This document shows positions 19,293 through 26,710 of a stretch of DNA of 64,000 nt, in pieces (within the stretch, counting starts at the first letter, position 1; each line of letters starts with the position of its first letter). The notes below the pieces were generated by a model, which saw nothing but the letters and a program-made list of their open reading frames with translations, was not told the DNA's origin and ran no database searches. The stretch is taken from the NCBI GenBank assembly GCA_020248915.1, contig JADCGP010000039.1, positions 1 to 64,000 on the forward strand. The letters are read 5' to 3'. The DNA comes from Rubrivivax sp. GTDB lineage: Bacteria; Pseudomonadota; Gammaproteobacteria; Burkholderiales; Burkholderiaceae_C. A program made the translations under genes and the position numbers.

Positions 19293-20810
19293 TCAGAACG
19301 TGAGGCTGAGCGTGGCCGCCAGCGAGGTCTCGCGCGACGGGTCGTTGTTGCCGTCGAAGCGCGTGTAGCCGGCGCGCACGCCGGCGCTGGCGCGCGGGCC
19401 CAGCCGCTCGGTCAGGCCGATGCCCACCGAGGTGGTGGAGGTGCCGCCGCCCACCGACTCGCTGCGCGTGCTCTGGCGCGAGGCGTCCAGCGCCACGCTG
19501 GCGGTGGGCGTGAGGCGGTGCGAGAAGCCGGCCGAGTAGCCGTACTGCGTGGAGTCGGGCGTGAGGATGGGCCGCAGCGTGGAGGCGTCGGCCAGCTGCC
19601 GCACCTGCGAGCGCGAGGCCTGCAGGCTGAACGCGCTGCGCGGCGAGGTCCAGAACACGGCCAGGTCCTGGCGCCGCTGCACGATCAGGCTCGACAGCAG
19701 CGAGCCCACCAGCAGCCGCTCGTTGCCGGTGCGCCCGAGGGCGCGCAGTTCCTGCTGCACCAGCAGGTCGCGCAGCACCGGGTCGGGCTCGCGCGAGGCG
19801 AACTGCTGGAACAGCACGCTGTACAGCGTGGCCGTCTCGCCGATGCCGAGCACGCCGCTGCCGTCGTTGACGTCGCGCACGTCGGCGTAGGTCCAGAGCG
19901 TGCGCGGGGTGCGGTAGCTCAGGTTCACGCGGTGCGCGCGGCCGAAGTAGCGCTCCTCGGCGCCCACCTCGGCCAGCGTGCGCGGCGACGGCGTCCAGCG
20001 CACCGAGAGGCCGTAGGTGTCGAAATCGCGCCGCACCGGGCTGCCGAAGTCGCTGCGCTCGATGCCGGCCGACGCCGACACGGCGAGATCGGGCTCGGGG
20101 CGGGCGGTGAGCGTGCCGTTGACGCGCTGGTTCTGGATCGGCAGCGACGCGGTGGAGAACGACGCGCGCTGCGTGCTGGCCAGCAGGCTCCAGCCCAGCA
20201 AGCCGGGGCGCGCGCTGGCCATCGTCAGCTGCGCCAGGGCCGACTTGGAGTCGGCGGTGGCCGGATCGCGGCTGGCGGAGAGGGTGCCTGTGACCCGCGC
20301 CTCGTAGCGCGCCACACCGCCGAGCTCGCCCCGCAGGTAGGGCGAGAGCGACACCGTCGACACTTCGGTGCGGTTGCGGTTGAAGGCGCTGCCGTCGCCG
20401 ACGGGCCGGCCGAAGGCCGAGATCGCCTGCTGCGAGATGCTGGCCCGCCCGTCGACGTAGGCCTGGCCGCGCACCAGCTCGGCGAGCAGGTTGCCGTCGA
20501 GCGTGTTCTGGATCTCGCCGCCGGCCGACTGTTCGCGGCCGGTGCGGTAGATGCCCGCCAGCGTGTAGTTGAGGCTGCCGCTCAGGCCGCCGCTGCGGCC
20601 GGTGACGCGCAGCGAGGGCGCCACGCGCGTGACCGCCTCGGTGCCATTGCTACCGTCTGCGCGCCCGCTCACGTCCACCAGCGACTGGCCGAGCTCGGCA
20701 GCCGTGGCGATGCGCAGGCCCGAGCCCTGGGCCTGGGCCTGGGCATGCGCGGACACGGCGGCCACCGCGCACAGCGCCGGGCCGAGGGCGGCGGGAAACC
20801 GGCGTCGCAT
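19293..20810 (-). CDS. PEP-CTERM system-associated outer membrane beta-barrel protein (TIGR03016 type)
   Basis: A 505-residue secreted protein. A signal peptide spans about residues 1-27 (MRRRFPAALGPALCAVAAVSAHAQA). The mature part is built of alternating-residue amphipathic strands (for example LSGSLNYTLAGIYR, ASAGVRAGYTRFDG) and ends in a C-terminal Phe (LAATLSLTF), the usual BAM recognition pattern. It fits the conserved outer membrane protein of exosortase A loci and is a good candidate for the EPS exit channel or an associated barrel. ATG 20810 was chosen since it begins the signal peptide; the track ORF extends into low-complexity sequence. It sits 37 bp downstream of the kinase gene. 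Confidence 0.9.
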   Translation of the reverse strand: MRRRFPAALGPALCAVAAVSAHAQAQAQGSGLRIATAAELGQSLVDVSGRADGSNGTEAVTRVAPSLRVTGRSGGLSGSLNYTLAGIYRTGREQSAGGEIQNTLDGNLLAELVRGQAYVDGRASISQQAISAFGRPVGDGSAFNRNRTEVSTVSLSPYLRGELGGVARYEARVTGTLSASRDPATADSKSALAQLTMASARPGLLGWSLLASTQRASFSTASLPIQNQRVNGTLTARPEPDLAVSASAGIERSDFGSPVRRDFDTYGLSVRWTPSPRTLAEVGAEERYFGRAHRVNLSYRTPRTLWTYADVRDVNDGSGVLGIGETATLYSVLFQQFASREPDPVLRDLLVQQELRALGRTGNERLLVGSLLSSLIVQRRQDLAVFWTSPRSAFSLQASRSQVRQLADASTLRPILTPDSTQYGYSAGFSHRLTPTASVALDASRQSTRSESVGGGTSTTSVGIGLTERLGPRASAGVRAGYTRFDGNNDPSRETSLAATLSLTF

Positions 20811-20847
20811 GGGGCGTTGCGGGGCGCGGGCGACGGCCACGGGCGCG

Positions 20848-21888
20848 TCAGGCGCTGCCGACGGGGCTGGCGGGAGCAGCGGCCGGAGCGGCCGGGGCGG
20901 TGGCCGAGGGCGCAGCCGGTCCGGCCGCACCGCCTTGCGCGCCCGGTCCGCCGGCCGGATTGCCCGGGTGGTAGCCGTAACCGTAGCCGTAACCGTAACC
21001 GTAGCCGTAGCCGTAGCCGTAGCTGTAGGCACCGGCGGCGTCGCTTCGCGCCCGATTGAGCACGGTCATCTTCACCGGGCACTGCTCGATCGTGGACAGC
21101 GCCTCGCGCACCGCCGACTGCTGGGTGCGGTCGGCATGCACGACGACGACGATCTGCCCCATGTGCGTGGCCAGCACGCGCGACTCGGTGGTCAGCAGCA
21201 GCGGCGGCGAGTCGAAGATGATGATCCGGTCGGGGTAGCGGGTGGCCATGTCCTGGAGCAGCTGCTCCATCGATTCGCTGGCCAGCAGCTCGGTAGCCTT
21301 GGGGTGCGGCGTGCCGCTGGGCAGCAGGGCCAGCTTGTCGACGTTGGTTCGCATCAGCACGTCGCTCATCGTCGCCTTGCCCTCGAGCAGCTCCAGCAGC
21401 CCGGGGCCGGGCGGCAGGCCCAGCACGCGCAGCACCGAGGGCCGCGCCACGTCGGCATCGACCAGCATCACCGTATGGTCGAACTCGGCCGCGATGCTCA
21501 TGGCCAGGTTGATGGCGGTGAAGCTCTTGCCCTCGCCGGCCAGCGCACTGGTCACCATGATCAGGTTGGCGTGCTTGATCGTGGCGGCGCCACGGCCCAT
21601 GGCGTTGGCGATCAGCGGGCGCTTGATGACGCGGTACTGGTCGGCCAGCCTCGAGCGCGGGGCGTTGGGCGTGACGAAGCCGTTGGCCGCCAGCCTGGCA
21701 AGGTCGATCTCGATCTTGCGCGACTGCGGGCCGGGGTCGGCGGGCGCGAGGGCCGGCGCGGCGGCGGCTGCGGCCAGCGGCGCCGGCGCCGTGGCCACCG
21801 CGTCGGCCGCCCCCTCGCCCGGAATGTCGATGCCGGCCTGGCGCAGCTGCTCCAGGCGTTGTGCTGCTTGCTCGATCAGGCTGCTCAT
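20848..21888 (-). CDS. XrtA-associated bacterial tyrosine autokinase (BY-kinase) with a Tyr-Gly repeat tail
   Basis: A 346-residue cytoplasmic BY-kinase that partners with the Wzz-like chain-length protein encoded just upstream (3-bp gap). Walker A TSALAGEGKS lies near residues 113-122, Walker A-prime MLVDADVARPS near 141-151, and IIIFDSPPLLLTT gives Walker B. It matches the PEP-CTERM tyrosine kinase subfamily (TIGR03018). The C-terminal tyrosine cluster, normally a few Tyr residues that are autophosphorylated, is here a strict alternation YS(YG)8Y at residues 288-306, ten tyrosines in 19 residues. A Pro/Ala-rich tail of 40 residues follows. The repeat is encoded by hexamers and could change length by slippage. 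Confidence 0.93.
   Translation of the reverse strand: MSSLIEQAAQRLEQLRQAGIDIPGEGAADAVATAPAPLAAAAAAPALAPADPGPQSRKIEIDLARLAANGFVTPNAPRSRLADQYRVIKRPLIANAMGRGAATIKHANLIMVTSALAGEGKSFTAINLAMSIAAEFDHTVMLVDADVARPSVLRVLGLPPGPGLLELLEGKATMSDVLMRTNVDKLALLPSGTPHPKATELLASESMEQLLQDMATRYPDRIIIFDSPPLLLTTESRVLATHMGQIVVVVHADRTQQSAVREALSTIEQCPVKMTVLNRARSDAAGAYSYGYGYGYGYGYGYGYGYHPGNPAGGPGAQGGAAGPAAPSATAPAAPAAAPASPVGSA
20971..21027 (-). repeat. Hexanucleotide tandem repeat encoding Tyr-Gly dipeptides
   Basis: Within the tyrosine kinase gene the forward strand reads GTAGCC/GTAACC hexamers, about nine units plus a final GTA, translating on the reverse strand as YS(YG)8Y. Both Gly codons GGC and GGT occur, so the array is not a perfect DNA repeat and is partly constrained at protein level. 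Each unit adds or removes one Tyr-Gly pair without changing frame. Confidence 0.95.
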
Positions 21889-21891
21889 GGC

Positions 21892-23481
21892 TCAGGCCCC
21901 GTAGCGGTTGAGGGCCACCAGCGCGATCATCCCGGCGGCGAACAGGCCGACGAGGCTGCCGAAGGCGGCCACGAAGCGGAACATGCTGGCGCGCTCGCGC
22001 CGGCGCTCGACGTCCGACACCACGGCCGACACCACGCCCAGCAGCGGCAATCCGGTGCCGGCGCGCAGGTCGTCGGGATGGCCGAAGGTGGGGCGCAGCT
22101 GGCTGGCCGCGAACGCGAAGGCCGCGCCTGCGCCCAGTGCCACCACGAAGGCGAGCGGGAACAGCACCAGACGGTTGGGCGCCACCGCCTTGGGCGAGAC
22201 GCGCGGCGGGTCGATCAGGCGGAAGTCGGCCACGCCCGAGGCCACGTCGAGCTCGCCGGACATCACCGCCGCCTGCCGGCGCGCGACGAGGTCCTGGTAG
22301 TTCTTCTTGGTGACCTCGTAGTCGCGGTTGAGCTGGGCCGCCTCGGCCTCGAGTTGCGGCGCGGTCTTCAGCGAGTTGCGGGCCATGGCCAGGCGGCCGC
22401 CGTACTCGTTGACGCGCGCGCGCAGCGCGGCCACCTGCACCTCGGAGGCGGCCACCATGCGCTGCAGCTCCTGTTGCGCCAGCGAGGCCGCCGGGCCGGC
22501 AGCGGGGCCGGTGCCCGCAGCGCGGGCGATGGCGGTCTTGCGCAACTCGACCACCTCGCGCGCTTTCTGGGCCTCGAGCTCCGCCAGCAGGCGGCGCGTC
22601 TGCACCACGTCGGGGTGCTGGTCGGTGTAGCGCTGCAGCAGCCCGTCGAGGTTGCGCTTCTGCAGCTCGATGCGGGCGTCGATCTCCGGCGTGGCCACCG
22701 ACACCTCCGACTCCTGCAGCAGGCTGCGCACGGCGAGGCTCTGCGTCTGGCCCGACTCCTCGGCCAGCTGCTTCTTGGCGGCATCGCGCGCGTTCTCGGC
22801 CTCGCGCAACAGCAGCTGCGCCTGCTGAAACTGCTGCGTCAGCTCGGCCACGCGGGTGGCGGCGTCCCGGCCGTCGGCACCCGAGGCCTCGATGTTGCGC
22901 AGCCGGAACTCCTTCATCCGCGCCTCGGACTCCTCAAGCTTGGCCTCGAACTGCTTGATCTGCTCGGCCAGGAAGGTCTTGGCGGAGTCGGTGTCCTTGC
23001 GGCTCGCGCCCAGGCCCGATTCGACGAAGATCGACACCAGCGACTGCACCACGCGTTTGGCCTTCTCGGGCTCGGTGTCGCGGTAGCTCATCGAGTACAG
23101 GTTCAGGCCGCCGGCGGTCTGCAGCTTGATGTCCTTCTGCAGTCGCTCGACCAGGGCCTCCTGGTCGGCCTTGGACTGGTTCTTCAGGTCCAGATCGGCC
23201 ATCCGGATCAGCTTCTCGAGGTTGGGGCGGCTGATCAGGGTGCGGCTGAGCATCGAGATCTGCTGCTCCACGTTGGGCTGCACCGCCAGGCCGCTCATCA
23301 GCGGCTTGAGGATCGAGTCGGTGTCGACATAGATGCGCGCGGTGGCCTCATACTGGTCGGGTATCCGCCAGACCACGACGACGGCGAGTACCGCCACGAT
23401 CCAGGCTGCGATCAGGCCCGGCCAGCGGAACTTCCACATGCCGCGCAGCGCGGCGGCGATCTGGTTGACGAGGTCTTGCAT
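21892..23481 (-). CDS. XrtA-associated polysaccharide chain-length determinant (Wzz/PCP family)
   Basis: A 529-residue polysaccharide co-polymerase. There is an N-terminal membrane helix at about residues 20-40 (PGLIAAWIVAVLAVVVVW), a large periplasmic coiled-coil region (about 150-400, with repeated Glu/Gln/Arg heptads), the PPRVSPKAVAPNR box before the second helix, and C-terminal helices near 440-465 and 505-525. It matches the chain-length protein of exosortase A loci (TIGR03007). It controls polymer length together with the separate BY-kinase downstream. ATG 23481 starts MQDLVNQIAAALRG directly before the first helix; the longer track ORF adds a His/Asp/Arg-rich unlikely leader. Confidence 0.94.
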   Translation of the reverse strand: MQDLVNQIAAALRGMWKFRWPGLIAAWIVAVLAVVVVWRIPDQYEATARIYVDTDSILKPLMSGLAVQPNVEQQISMLSRTLISRPNLEKLIRMADLDLKNQSKADQEALVERLQKDIKLQTAGGLNLYSMSYRDTEPEKAKRVVQSLVSIFVESGLGASRKDTDSAKTFLAEQIKQFEAKLEESEARMKEFRLRNIEASGADGRDAATRVAELTQQFQQAQLLLREAENARDAAKKQLAEESGQTQSLAVRSLLQESEVSVATPEIDARIELQKRNLDGLLQRYTDQHPDVVQTRRLLAELEAQKAREVVELRKTAIARAAGTGPAAGPAASLAQQELQRMVAASEVQVAALRARVNEYGGRLAMARNSLKTAPQLEAEAAQLNRDYEVTKKNYQDLVARRQAAVMSGELDVASGVADFRLIDPPRVSPKAVAPNRLVLFPLAFVVALGAGAAFAFAASQLRPTFGHPDDLRAGTGLPLLGVVSAVVSDVERRRERASMFRFVAAFGSLVGLFAAGMIALVALNRYGA

Positions 23482-23605
23482 CGTGGTGCGGCGCCGCGGG
23501 GCGTCGTGGTCGGCGTGATCGGCGTGGTCGACGGGGTCGGCACGGGGTCGCGGAAGCGCGGCCCCGGCGGCGCGCAAGGGCGCCGCCAGGCCGCCACCGC
23601 CGCGG

Positions 23606-24247
23606 TCAGAAGAAGCTCTGCGGGATGATCAGGATGTCGCCCGGGCGCATCTCGACGTTGGCCGAGACGTCGCCGCGGCGGATCAGGTCGCGCAGGCGCA
23701 CCGAGTACTGCTTGTTGCCCTCGGCGGTGCGCAGGATCGTGGCACCGTTGCCGTCGGCGAAGTCGGTCAGGCCGCCGACGGCGATCATGACGTCGAGCAC
23801 CGTCATCTTTTGCCGGAACGGCAGCGCCTGCGGGCGGGCGGCCTCGCCGACGACGCGCACCTGCTCGCTGAACGGGCCGACGAAACCGGTGACGATGACG
23901 GTGACCACGGGGTCGCGGACGTAGGTGGCCAAGCGCTTCTCGACCTCGCGCGCGATCTGCACCGAGGTCTTGCCCTGGGCCACCAGCTCGTCGACCAGCG
24001 GCGCCGAGATCTTGCCGTCGGGCCGCACCGGGTAGGAACCGGACAGCTCGGGGTTGCGCCAGACGATGATATTGAGTGAGTCGCCGGCGCCGACGATGTA
24101 GCTGTAGTCGCCGGTGCCGGCGGTGGCGGGCGCCGCCGGCAGGTCGCGCGGGCCGCTGGCGCAGCCGCCGAGGGCGAGGAAGACGAGCGCGGCAACGAGC
24201 CAGCGCCAGGCGCCGCCGGCGCCACGGTGGAACACGCGATTGGGCAT
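23606..24247 (-). CDS. XrtA-associated polysaccharide export lipoprotein (Wza-like)
   Basis: A 213-residue outer-membrane export lipoprotein. The lipobox LALGGC places the lipidated cysteine at residue 29. The Poly_export domain follows, beginning YSYIVGAGDSLNIIVWRNPELS, and then a SLBB-like segment (VRVVGEAARPQALPFRQKMTVLDVM); the end DILIIPQSFF matches the PEP-CTERM export protein (TIGR03027). ATG 24247 is preceded by a strong Shine-Dalgarno AGGAGAGG, which fixes the start. It is the first gene of the 23-kb reverse EPS operon, so the promoter should lie in 24248-24540. The chain-length gene follows after 124 bp. Confidence 0.94.
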   Translation of the reverse strand: MPNRVFHRGAGGAWRWLVAALVFLALGGCASGPRDLPAAPATAGTGDYSYIVGAGDSLNIIVWRNPELSGSYPVRPDGKISAPLVDELVAQGKTSVQIAREVEKRLATYVRDPVVTVIVTGFVGPFSEQVRVVGEAARPQALPFRQKMTVLDVMIAVGGLTDFADGNGATILRTAEGNKQYSVRLRDLIRRGDVSANVEMRPGDILIIPQSFF

Positions 24248-24540
24248 CAGATCCTCTCCTGCTCGTTTGGCCACGCCCCGCGACCGAGGGCCGGTTCCGC
24301 ACCCCGCCGGGGCGCGTGCCCGCATCTTGAAGCCGGAGCGATGATCGCACGCCCGGGCGGTCTGCCCAGGGGTGGCCCCCGCTCCTGCGGGGGGTCGGGC
24401 AGCGGCAGTATTGCGCACTGCGGCCGGCTGCCTGAGCGGTGGCCGGGGCGCGGGGCTGGCTCGGCGCGTCGGGGCGCCGAGGGCACGGTCGGGCAGTCGG
24501 GCGGGCGTTCCGGCGGCGCGGGGTCCCCGCGGCCACAGGA
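24248..24540 (-). promoter_or_regulatory. Leader/promoter region of the reverse EPS operon with a GC hairpin
   Basis: No gene is credible in this stretch; the forward ORFs here are out-of-frame artefacts. It must contain the promoter of the EPS operon, but I see no convincing -35/-10 or GG-N10-GC element. A perfect hairpin CCCCCGC-TCCT-GCGGGGG lies at 24376-24393, about 130 bp upstream of the export gene start. It could be a leader structure or an accidental GC palindrome. Confidence 0.4.
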
Positions 24541-24567
24541 AGAAAAAAGGGGTGGCCGAGCCACCCC
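24541..24567 (-). terminator. Rho-independent terminator of the DUF4114 PEP-CTERM gene
   Basis: On the reverse strand a perfect 7-bp stem GGGGTGG / CCACCCC with a 5-nt loop (24549-24567) is followed by TTTTTTCT (24548-24541). It lies 42 bp after the stop codon of the PEP-CTERM-type gene. It should isolate that gene from the EPS operon transcribed in the same direction. Confidence 0.9.
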
Positions 24568-24609
24568 TTCTTGAATAGCCGGACCTGGACCCGGCAAAGC
24601 CCGAGAAAC

Positions 24610-25350
24610 TCAGGTCGCGCTGCGCCGGCGCAGCGCGCCGATACCCAAGAGACCCAGGCCCATCAGGGCGATCGTGCCTGGAGCCGAGACGCGGTTGAGC
24701 GACTCGACCTTGACCACCATGTCGTTGAAGTCGTTGTCGCCGCCGTCCTCGAAACCGAAGATCCAGTTCGTGGCGCCGTCGGTGTAGGACATGAACCGGG
24801 TCTCGCCGTTGATCATGTCGAGTGAGTAGCCAGTGGTGTTCCCGCTCCGGAAATAGAACCCAAAGTTACCCGTCGAAATCCGGGCATCGGTAATGCCCGA
24901 AACACCCGTGCAGTTGATCGCCGTACCGCAGAACCCGGTGAAGCCACCGACAAACATTGTGTTGCCGCTGATGAACAGAGAGGCTGCTGCGCCGGGGTTC
25001 CCAGAAGTGGATGACCCGAGGATGAGGTCGTACTCCAGCAGATTCGTCGTGTCCGTACCGAACCAAATGCCGAACATCTGCGTGCTCGCCCCGCTCGTCT
25101 GCTCGAGCAGCAGCGTCGGGATCGTGGAAAGAGGAGACCCAGTAGCCGAACCCCAGATTCCGGCAGCGCTCTGGCCAGTGGCCTTGTTGACGCCGCCGAG
25201 ATTGCTATTCAGGATTGTCTGGATGTCGGTTTCGCCGGAAGCATTGTTGATCGGCTTCGGGCGCATGTTGTTGTCGAGGATCGGCGCCGCCATGACGCTC
25301 GCCGCACCCAGGGCCACCGCCGCAGCCACCACAGTCTTCATCAAGTTCAC
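24610..25350 (-). CDS. DUF4114 domain protein with a PEP-CTERM-like (APG variant) sorting signal
   Basis: A 246-residue exported protein, probably a substrate of exosortase A. A signal peptide (MKTVVAAAVALGAASVMAA) is followed by a Ser/Thr/Asn/Gly-rich domain. Near residues 205-220 GFEDGGDNDFNDMVV is the acidic core of DUF4114, likely calcium-binding. The C-terminus SAPGTIALMGLGLLGIGALRRR has the PEP-CTERM layout (motif, hydrophobic helix, Arg cluster), but reads APG where PEP is expected. GTG 25350 is preferred: a GGGAG Shine-Dalgarno lies 8 nt upstream; ATG 25341 is the alternative and only 3 codons shorter. GC content is visibly lower than in neighbouring genes. It is monocistronic, with a sigma-54-type promoter and a terminator. 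Confidence 0.88.
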   Translation of the reverse strand: MNLMKTVVAAAVALGAASVMAAPILDNNMRPKPINNASGETDIQTILNSNLGGVNKATGQSAAGIWGSATGSPLSTIPTLLLEQTSGASTQMFGIWFGTDTTNLLEYDLILGSSTSGNPGAAASLFISGNTMFVGGFTGFCGTAINCTGVSGITDARISTGNFGFYFRSGNTTGYSLDMINGETRFMSYTDGATNWIFGFEDGGDNDFNDMVVKVESLNRVSAPGTIALMGLGLLGIGALRRRSAT

Positions 25351-25394
25351 GCTGGTTCTCCCGTAGAGTTGATTCACCTGCACACTCCACCATG

Positions 25395-25410
25395 AGCATT
25401 CGGTGTGCCA
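25395..25410 (-). promoter_or_regulatory. Sigma-54-type -24/-12 promoter of the DUF4114 PEP-CTERM gene
   Basis: The reverse strand reads TGGCACACCGAATGCT, with the invariant GG and GC exactly 10 nt apart (GG at 25409-25408, GC at 25397-25396), against the consensus TGGCAC-N5-TTGCA/T. Transcription would start near 25384, giving a leader of about 35 nt before the GTG start. The locus encodes its own sigma-54 activator, PrsR. Confidence 0.75.
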
Positions 25411-25451
25411 GCCAATGAAATCAATCACTTGCCCACTCCCGGCCTCCGAGG

Positions 25452-25469
25452 CGTAAAGTTTTCCGACAC
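25452..25469 (-). promoter_or_regulatory. Candidate PrsR-binding (PEP-CTERM box) element
   Basis: An AT-rich island in a GC-rich context, reverse strand GTGTCGGAAAACTTTACG, lies about 45 bp upstream of the -24 element, a usual place for a sigma-54 activator site. PrsR belongs to the family named PEP-CTERM-box response regulators, so an upstream box is expected. The match to PrsR is inference from position and composition; I have no verified consensus. Confidence 0.4.
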
Positions 25470-25677
25470 TTCGCGCCCTGACCCTCCCCCTCCGCGTCTG
25501 GCGGTTTCCCCCAGCGCCCGGCGCGATCTGCGGGTTTCTGCGGGGTCGCAGCCCGCCGGGCCGTCGCGGGCCGGCCGTCGAAGCGCCTGCCGCCAGCCGG
25601 CGGCCCCTCGAGCGCCGCGGCGCGGGATCCCCCGACCCGGGGGTGACCTGCCTTGCCGGTGCTCAGGGGGGCAGTCC

Positions 25678-25683
25678 TAGAAT
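25678..25683 (+). promoter_or_regulatory. Possible -10 element (TAGAAT) for the HPr-rel-A module
   Basis: TAGAAT lies 33 bp upstream of the ATG of the 210-aa protein, with a TTGCCG at 25653-25658 as a weak -35 at a long 19-bp spacing. The rest of 25470-25650 shows no gene or clear site; the 91-aa forward ORF at 25405 and the reverse ORF at 25421 have biased composition and are rejected. Confidence 0.3.
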
Positions 25684-25715
25684 GAATCGGACTTCGCCGC
25701 AAGGGAGCAGACATC

Positions 25716-26348
25716 ATGACAGACGACTCCGGCCACGGAGCGAACGGCTCCGGCCCGCAGGCAACGCCGAGCGGCGATGCGCCACCATCGGCAGGCCGCC
25801 GTACGGTGCTGCGCCGGGCACTGCTCACGGGCGCGCCGATACTGGTCACCCTGCACAGCGGGCCGGTCGCGGCCAAGCAGATCACGGGCACCTGCATCAA
25901 GGCCTCCGGGTTCATCTCGGTGGCCACGTTCCGCAGCCGAAACCCGACGGCGAGCACGATCTGCTCGTCGCGCGCGCTCAACGAGTGGATCTCCCTTGCC
26001 CAGGGCACGGTGACCCCTACCGCCGCCGAGGCGGTTGAACTGGCCAAGCTGCTGACGGCGTACGCGCCGGGGTTGACGCTGACCTCCTACTTCAGCAGCA
26101 AGACCGTCGCCGATGTGCTCAAGGATTCCAGCGCCAGCGCCGACGTGATGGTCCTGAAGCGCATCGTCGCGATGCTGCTGAACCTGCAGTTCGGCTATGC
26201 CCCGAACGGCGATTTCAGCTCGGGCTACCTGGTCGGCGTCTGGAACAACTTCGCTTCCAACGGCGGCAACTACGTGGTCTCGGGCATGACGTGGAACGGC
26301 ATGACCACCGCGCAGTGGCTCGATTACCTGATGAGCGTCAACGCCTGA
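25716..26348 (+). CDS. Exported 210-aa protein of unknown function with Tat-like signal, first gene of the HPr-rel-A module
   Basis: I do not recognise a domain. Residues 1-27 are polar, then RRTVLRRALLTGAPILVTLHSGPVAA (28-53) is a twin-arginine-like signal with an Ala-x-Ala-type cleavage site. The mature part is about 155 residues, rich in Ser, Thr, Asn and aromatic residues, with two cysteines (60 and 83) that could pair; it ends WLDYLMSVNA. Proteins with a TLhSG-type signal beside PqqD/HprK genes recur, as far as I recall, in exosortase-bearing proteobacteria. Start ATG 25716 is supported by AAGGGAG 8 nt upstream. It lies 17 bp before the PqqD-like gene, so it may be the object these enzymes act on; this is inference. 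Confidence 0.8.
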   Translation: MTDDSGHGANGSGPQATPSGDAPPSAGRRTVLRRALLTGAPILVTLHSGPVAAKQITGTCIKASGFISVATFRSRNPTASTICSSRALNEWISLAQGTVTPTAAEAVELAKLLTAYAPGLTLTSYFSSKTVADVLKDSSASADVMVLKRIVAMLLNLQFGYAPNGDFSSGYLVGVWNNFASNGGNYVVSGMTWNGMTTAQWLDYLMSVNA

Positions 26349-26365
26349 GCACGCCGCCGGCAGGG

Positions 26366-26710
26366 ATGCAGGCTCAGGGGCGCGGCCTGCTGGTGGTCGC
26401 GCCGATGGTCATCCGGGACTGGGGCGAAGCCAACGCCGTGGTCTACGCGCTGGACGACGCACGCACACACCTGCTGCCCGCGGCAGGTGCCGAGTTGCTG
26501 CGCTGGCTGGCGGCCGCGCCCGAAGGCGCGGAGCGCGACGAGATCATCGCCGCGTGGTCTGCAACCGACGGGGGCGGGCCGGACGGTGAGCCGGCCGACG
26601 CCGCGCACGACGCCGCGCTGCTCGCGCAGCGTGTGGACGAGCTGATCGACCGCCTGCTCGCCGCCGGGCTGCTGCGCGCGGCGGCCGGCGCCCAGCAGGC
26701 GCGGCCGTGA
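26366..26710 (+). CDS. PqqD-family protein, HPr-rel-A system
   Basis: A small protein of about 114 residues resembling the PqqD-like component of the HprK-related kinase A system (TIGR04353 type). The core IRDWGEANAVVYALDD, THLLPAAGAELLRWLA and the following helix are typical: a winged-helix fold that in other systems (RRE domains) binds a peptide substrate and presents it to a modifying enzyme. The start is uncertain: ATG 26366 is used; ATG 26405 at the core is possible. The stop overlaps the kinase GTG start (GTGA), so PqqD and kinase are probably made in balance. Confidence 0.8.
   Translation: MQAQGRGLLVVAPMVIRDWGEANAVVYALDDARTHLLPAAGAELLRWLAAAPEGAERDEIIAAWSATDGGGPDGEPADAAHDAALLAQRVDELIDRLLAAGLLRAAAGAQQARP

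Noticed and set aside
20569-23628. 1019-aa forward ORF
   Set aside because: Antisense to the kinase and chain-length genes; no recognisable domain; Gly/Arg/His-rich.
25405-25680. 91-aa forward ORF in the divergent promoter region
   Set aside because: No Shine-Dalgarno sequence, Pro/Arg/Ser-biased composition, and it covers the sigma-54 promoter and the leader of the 210-aa gene.
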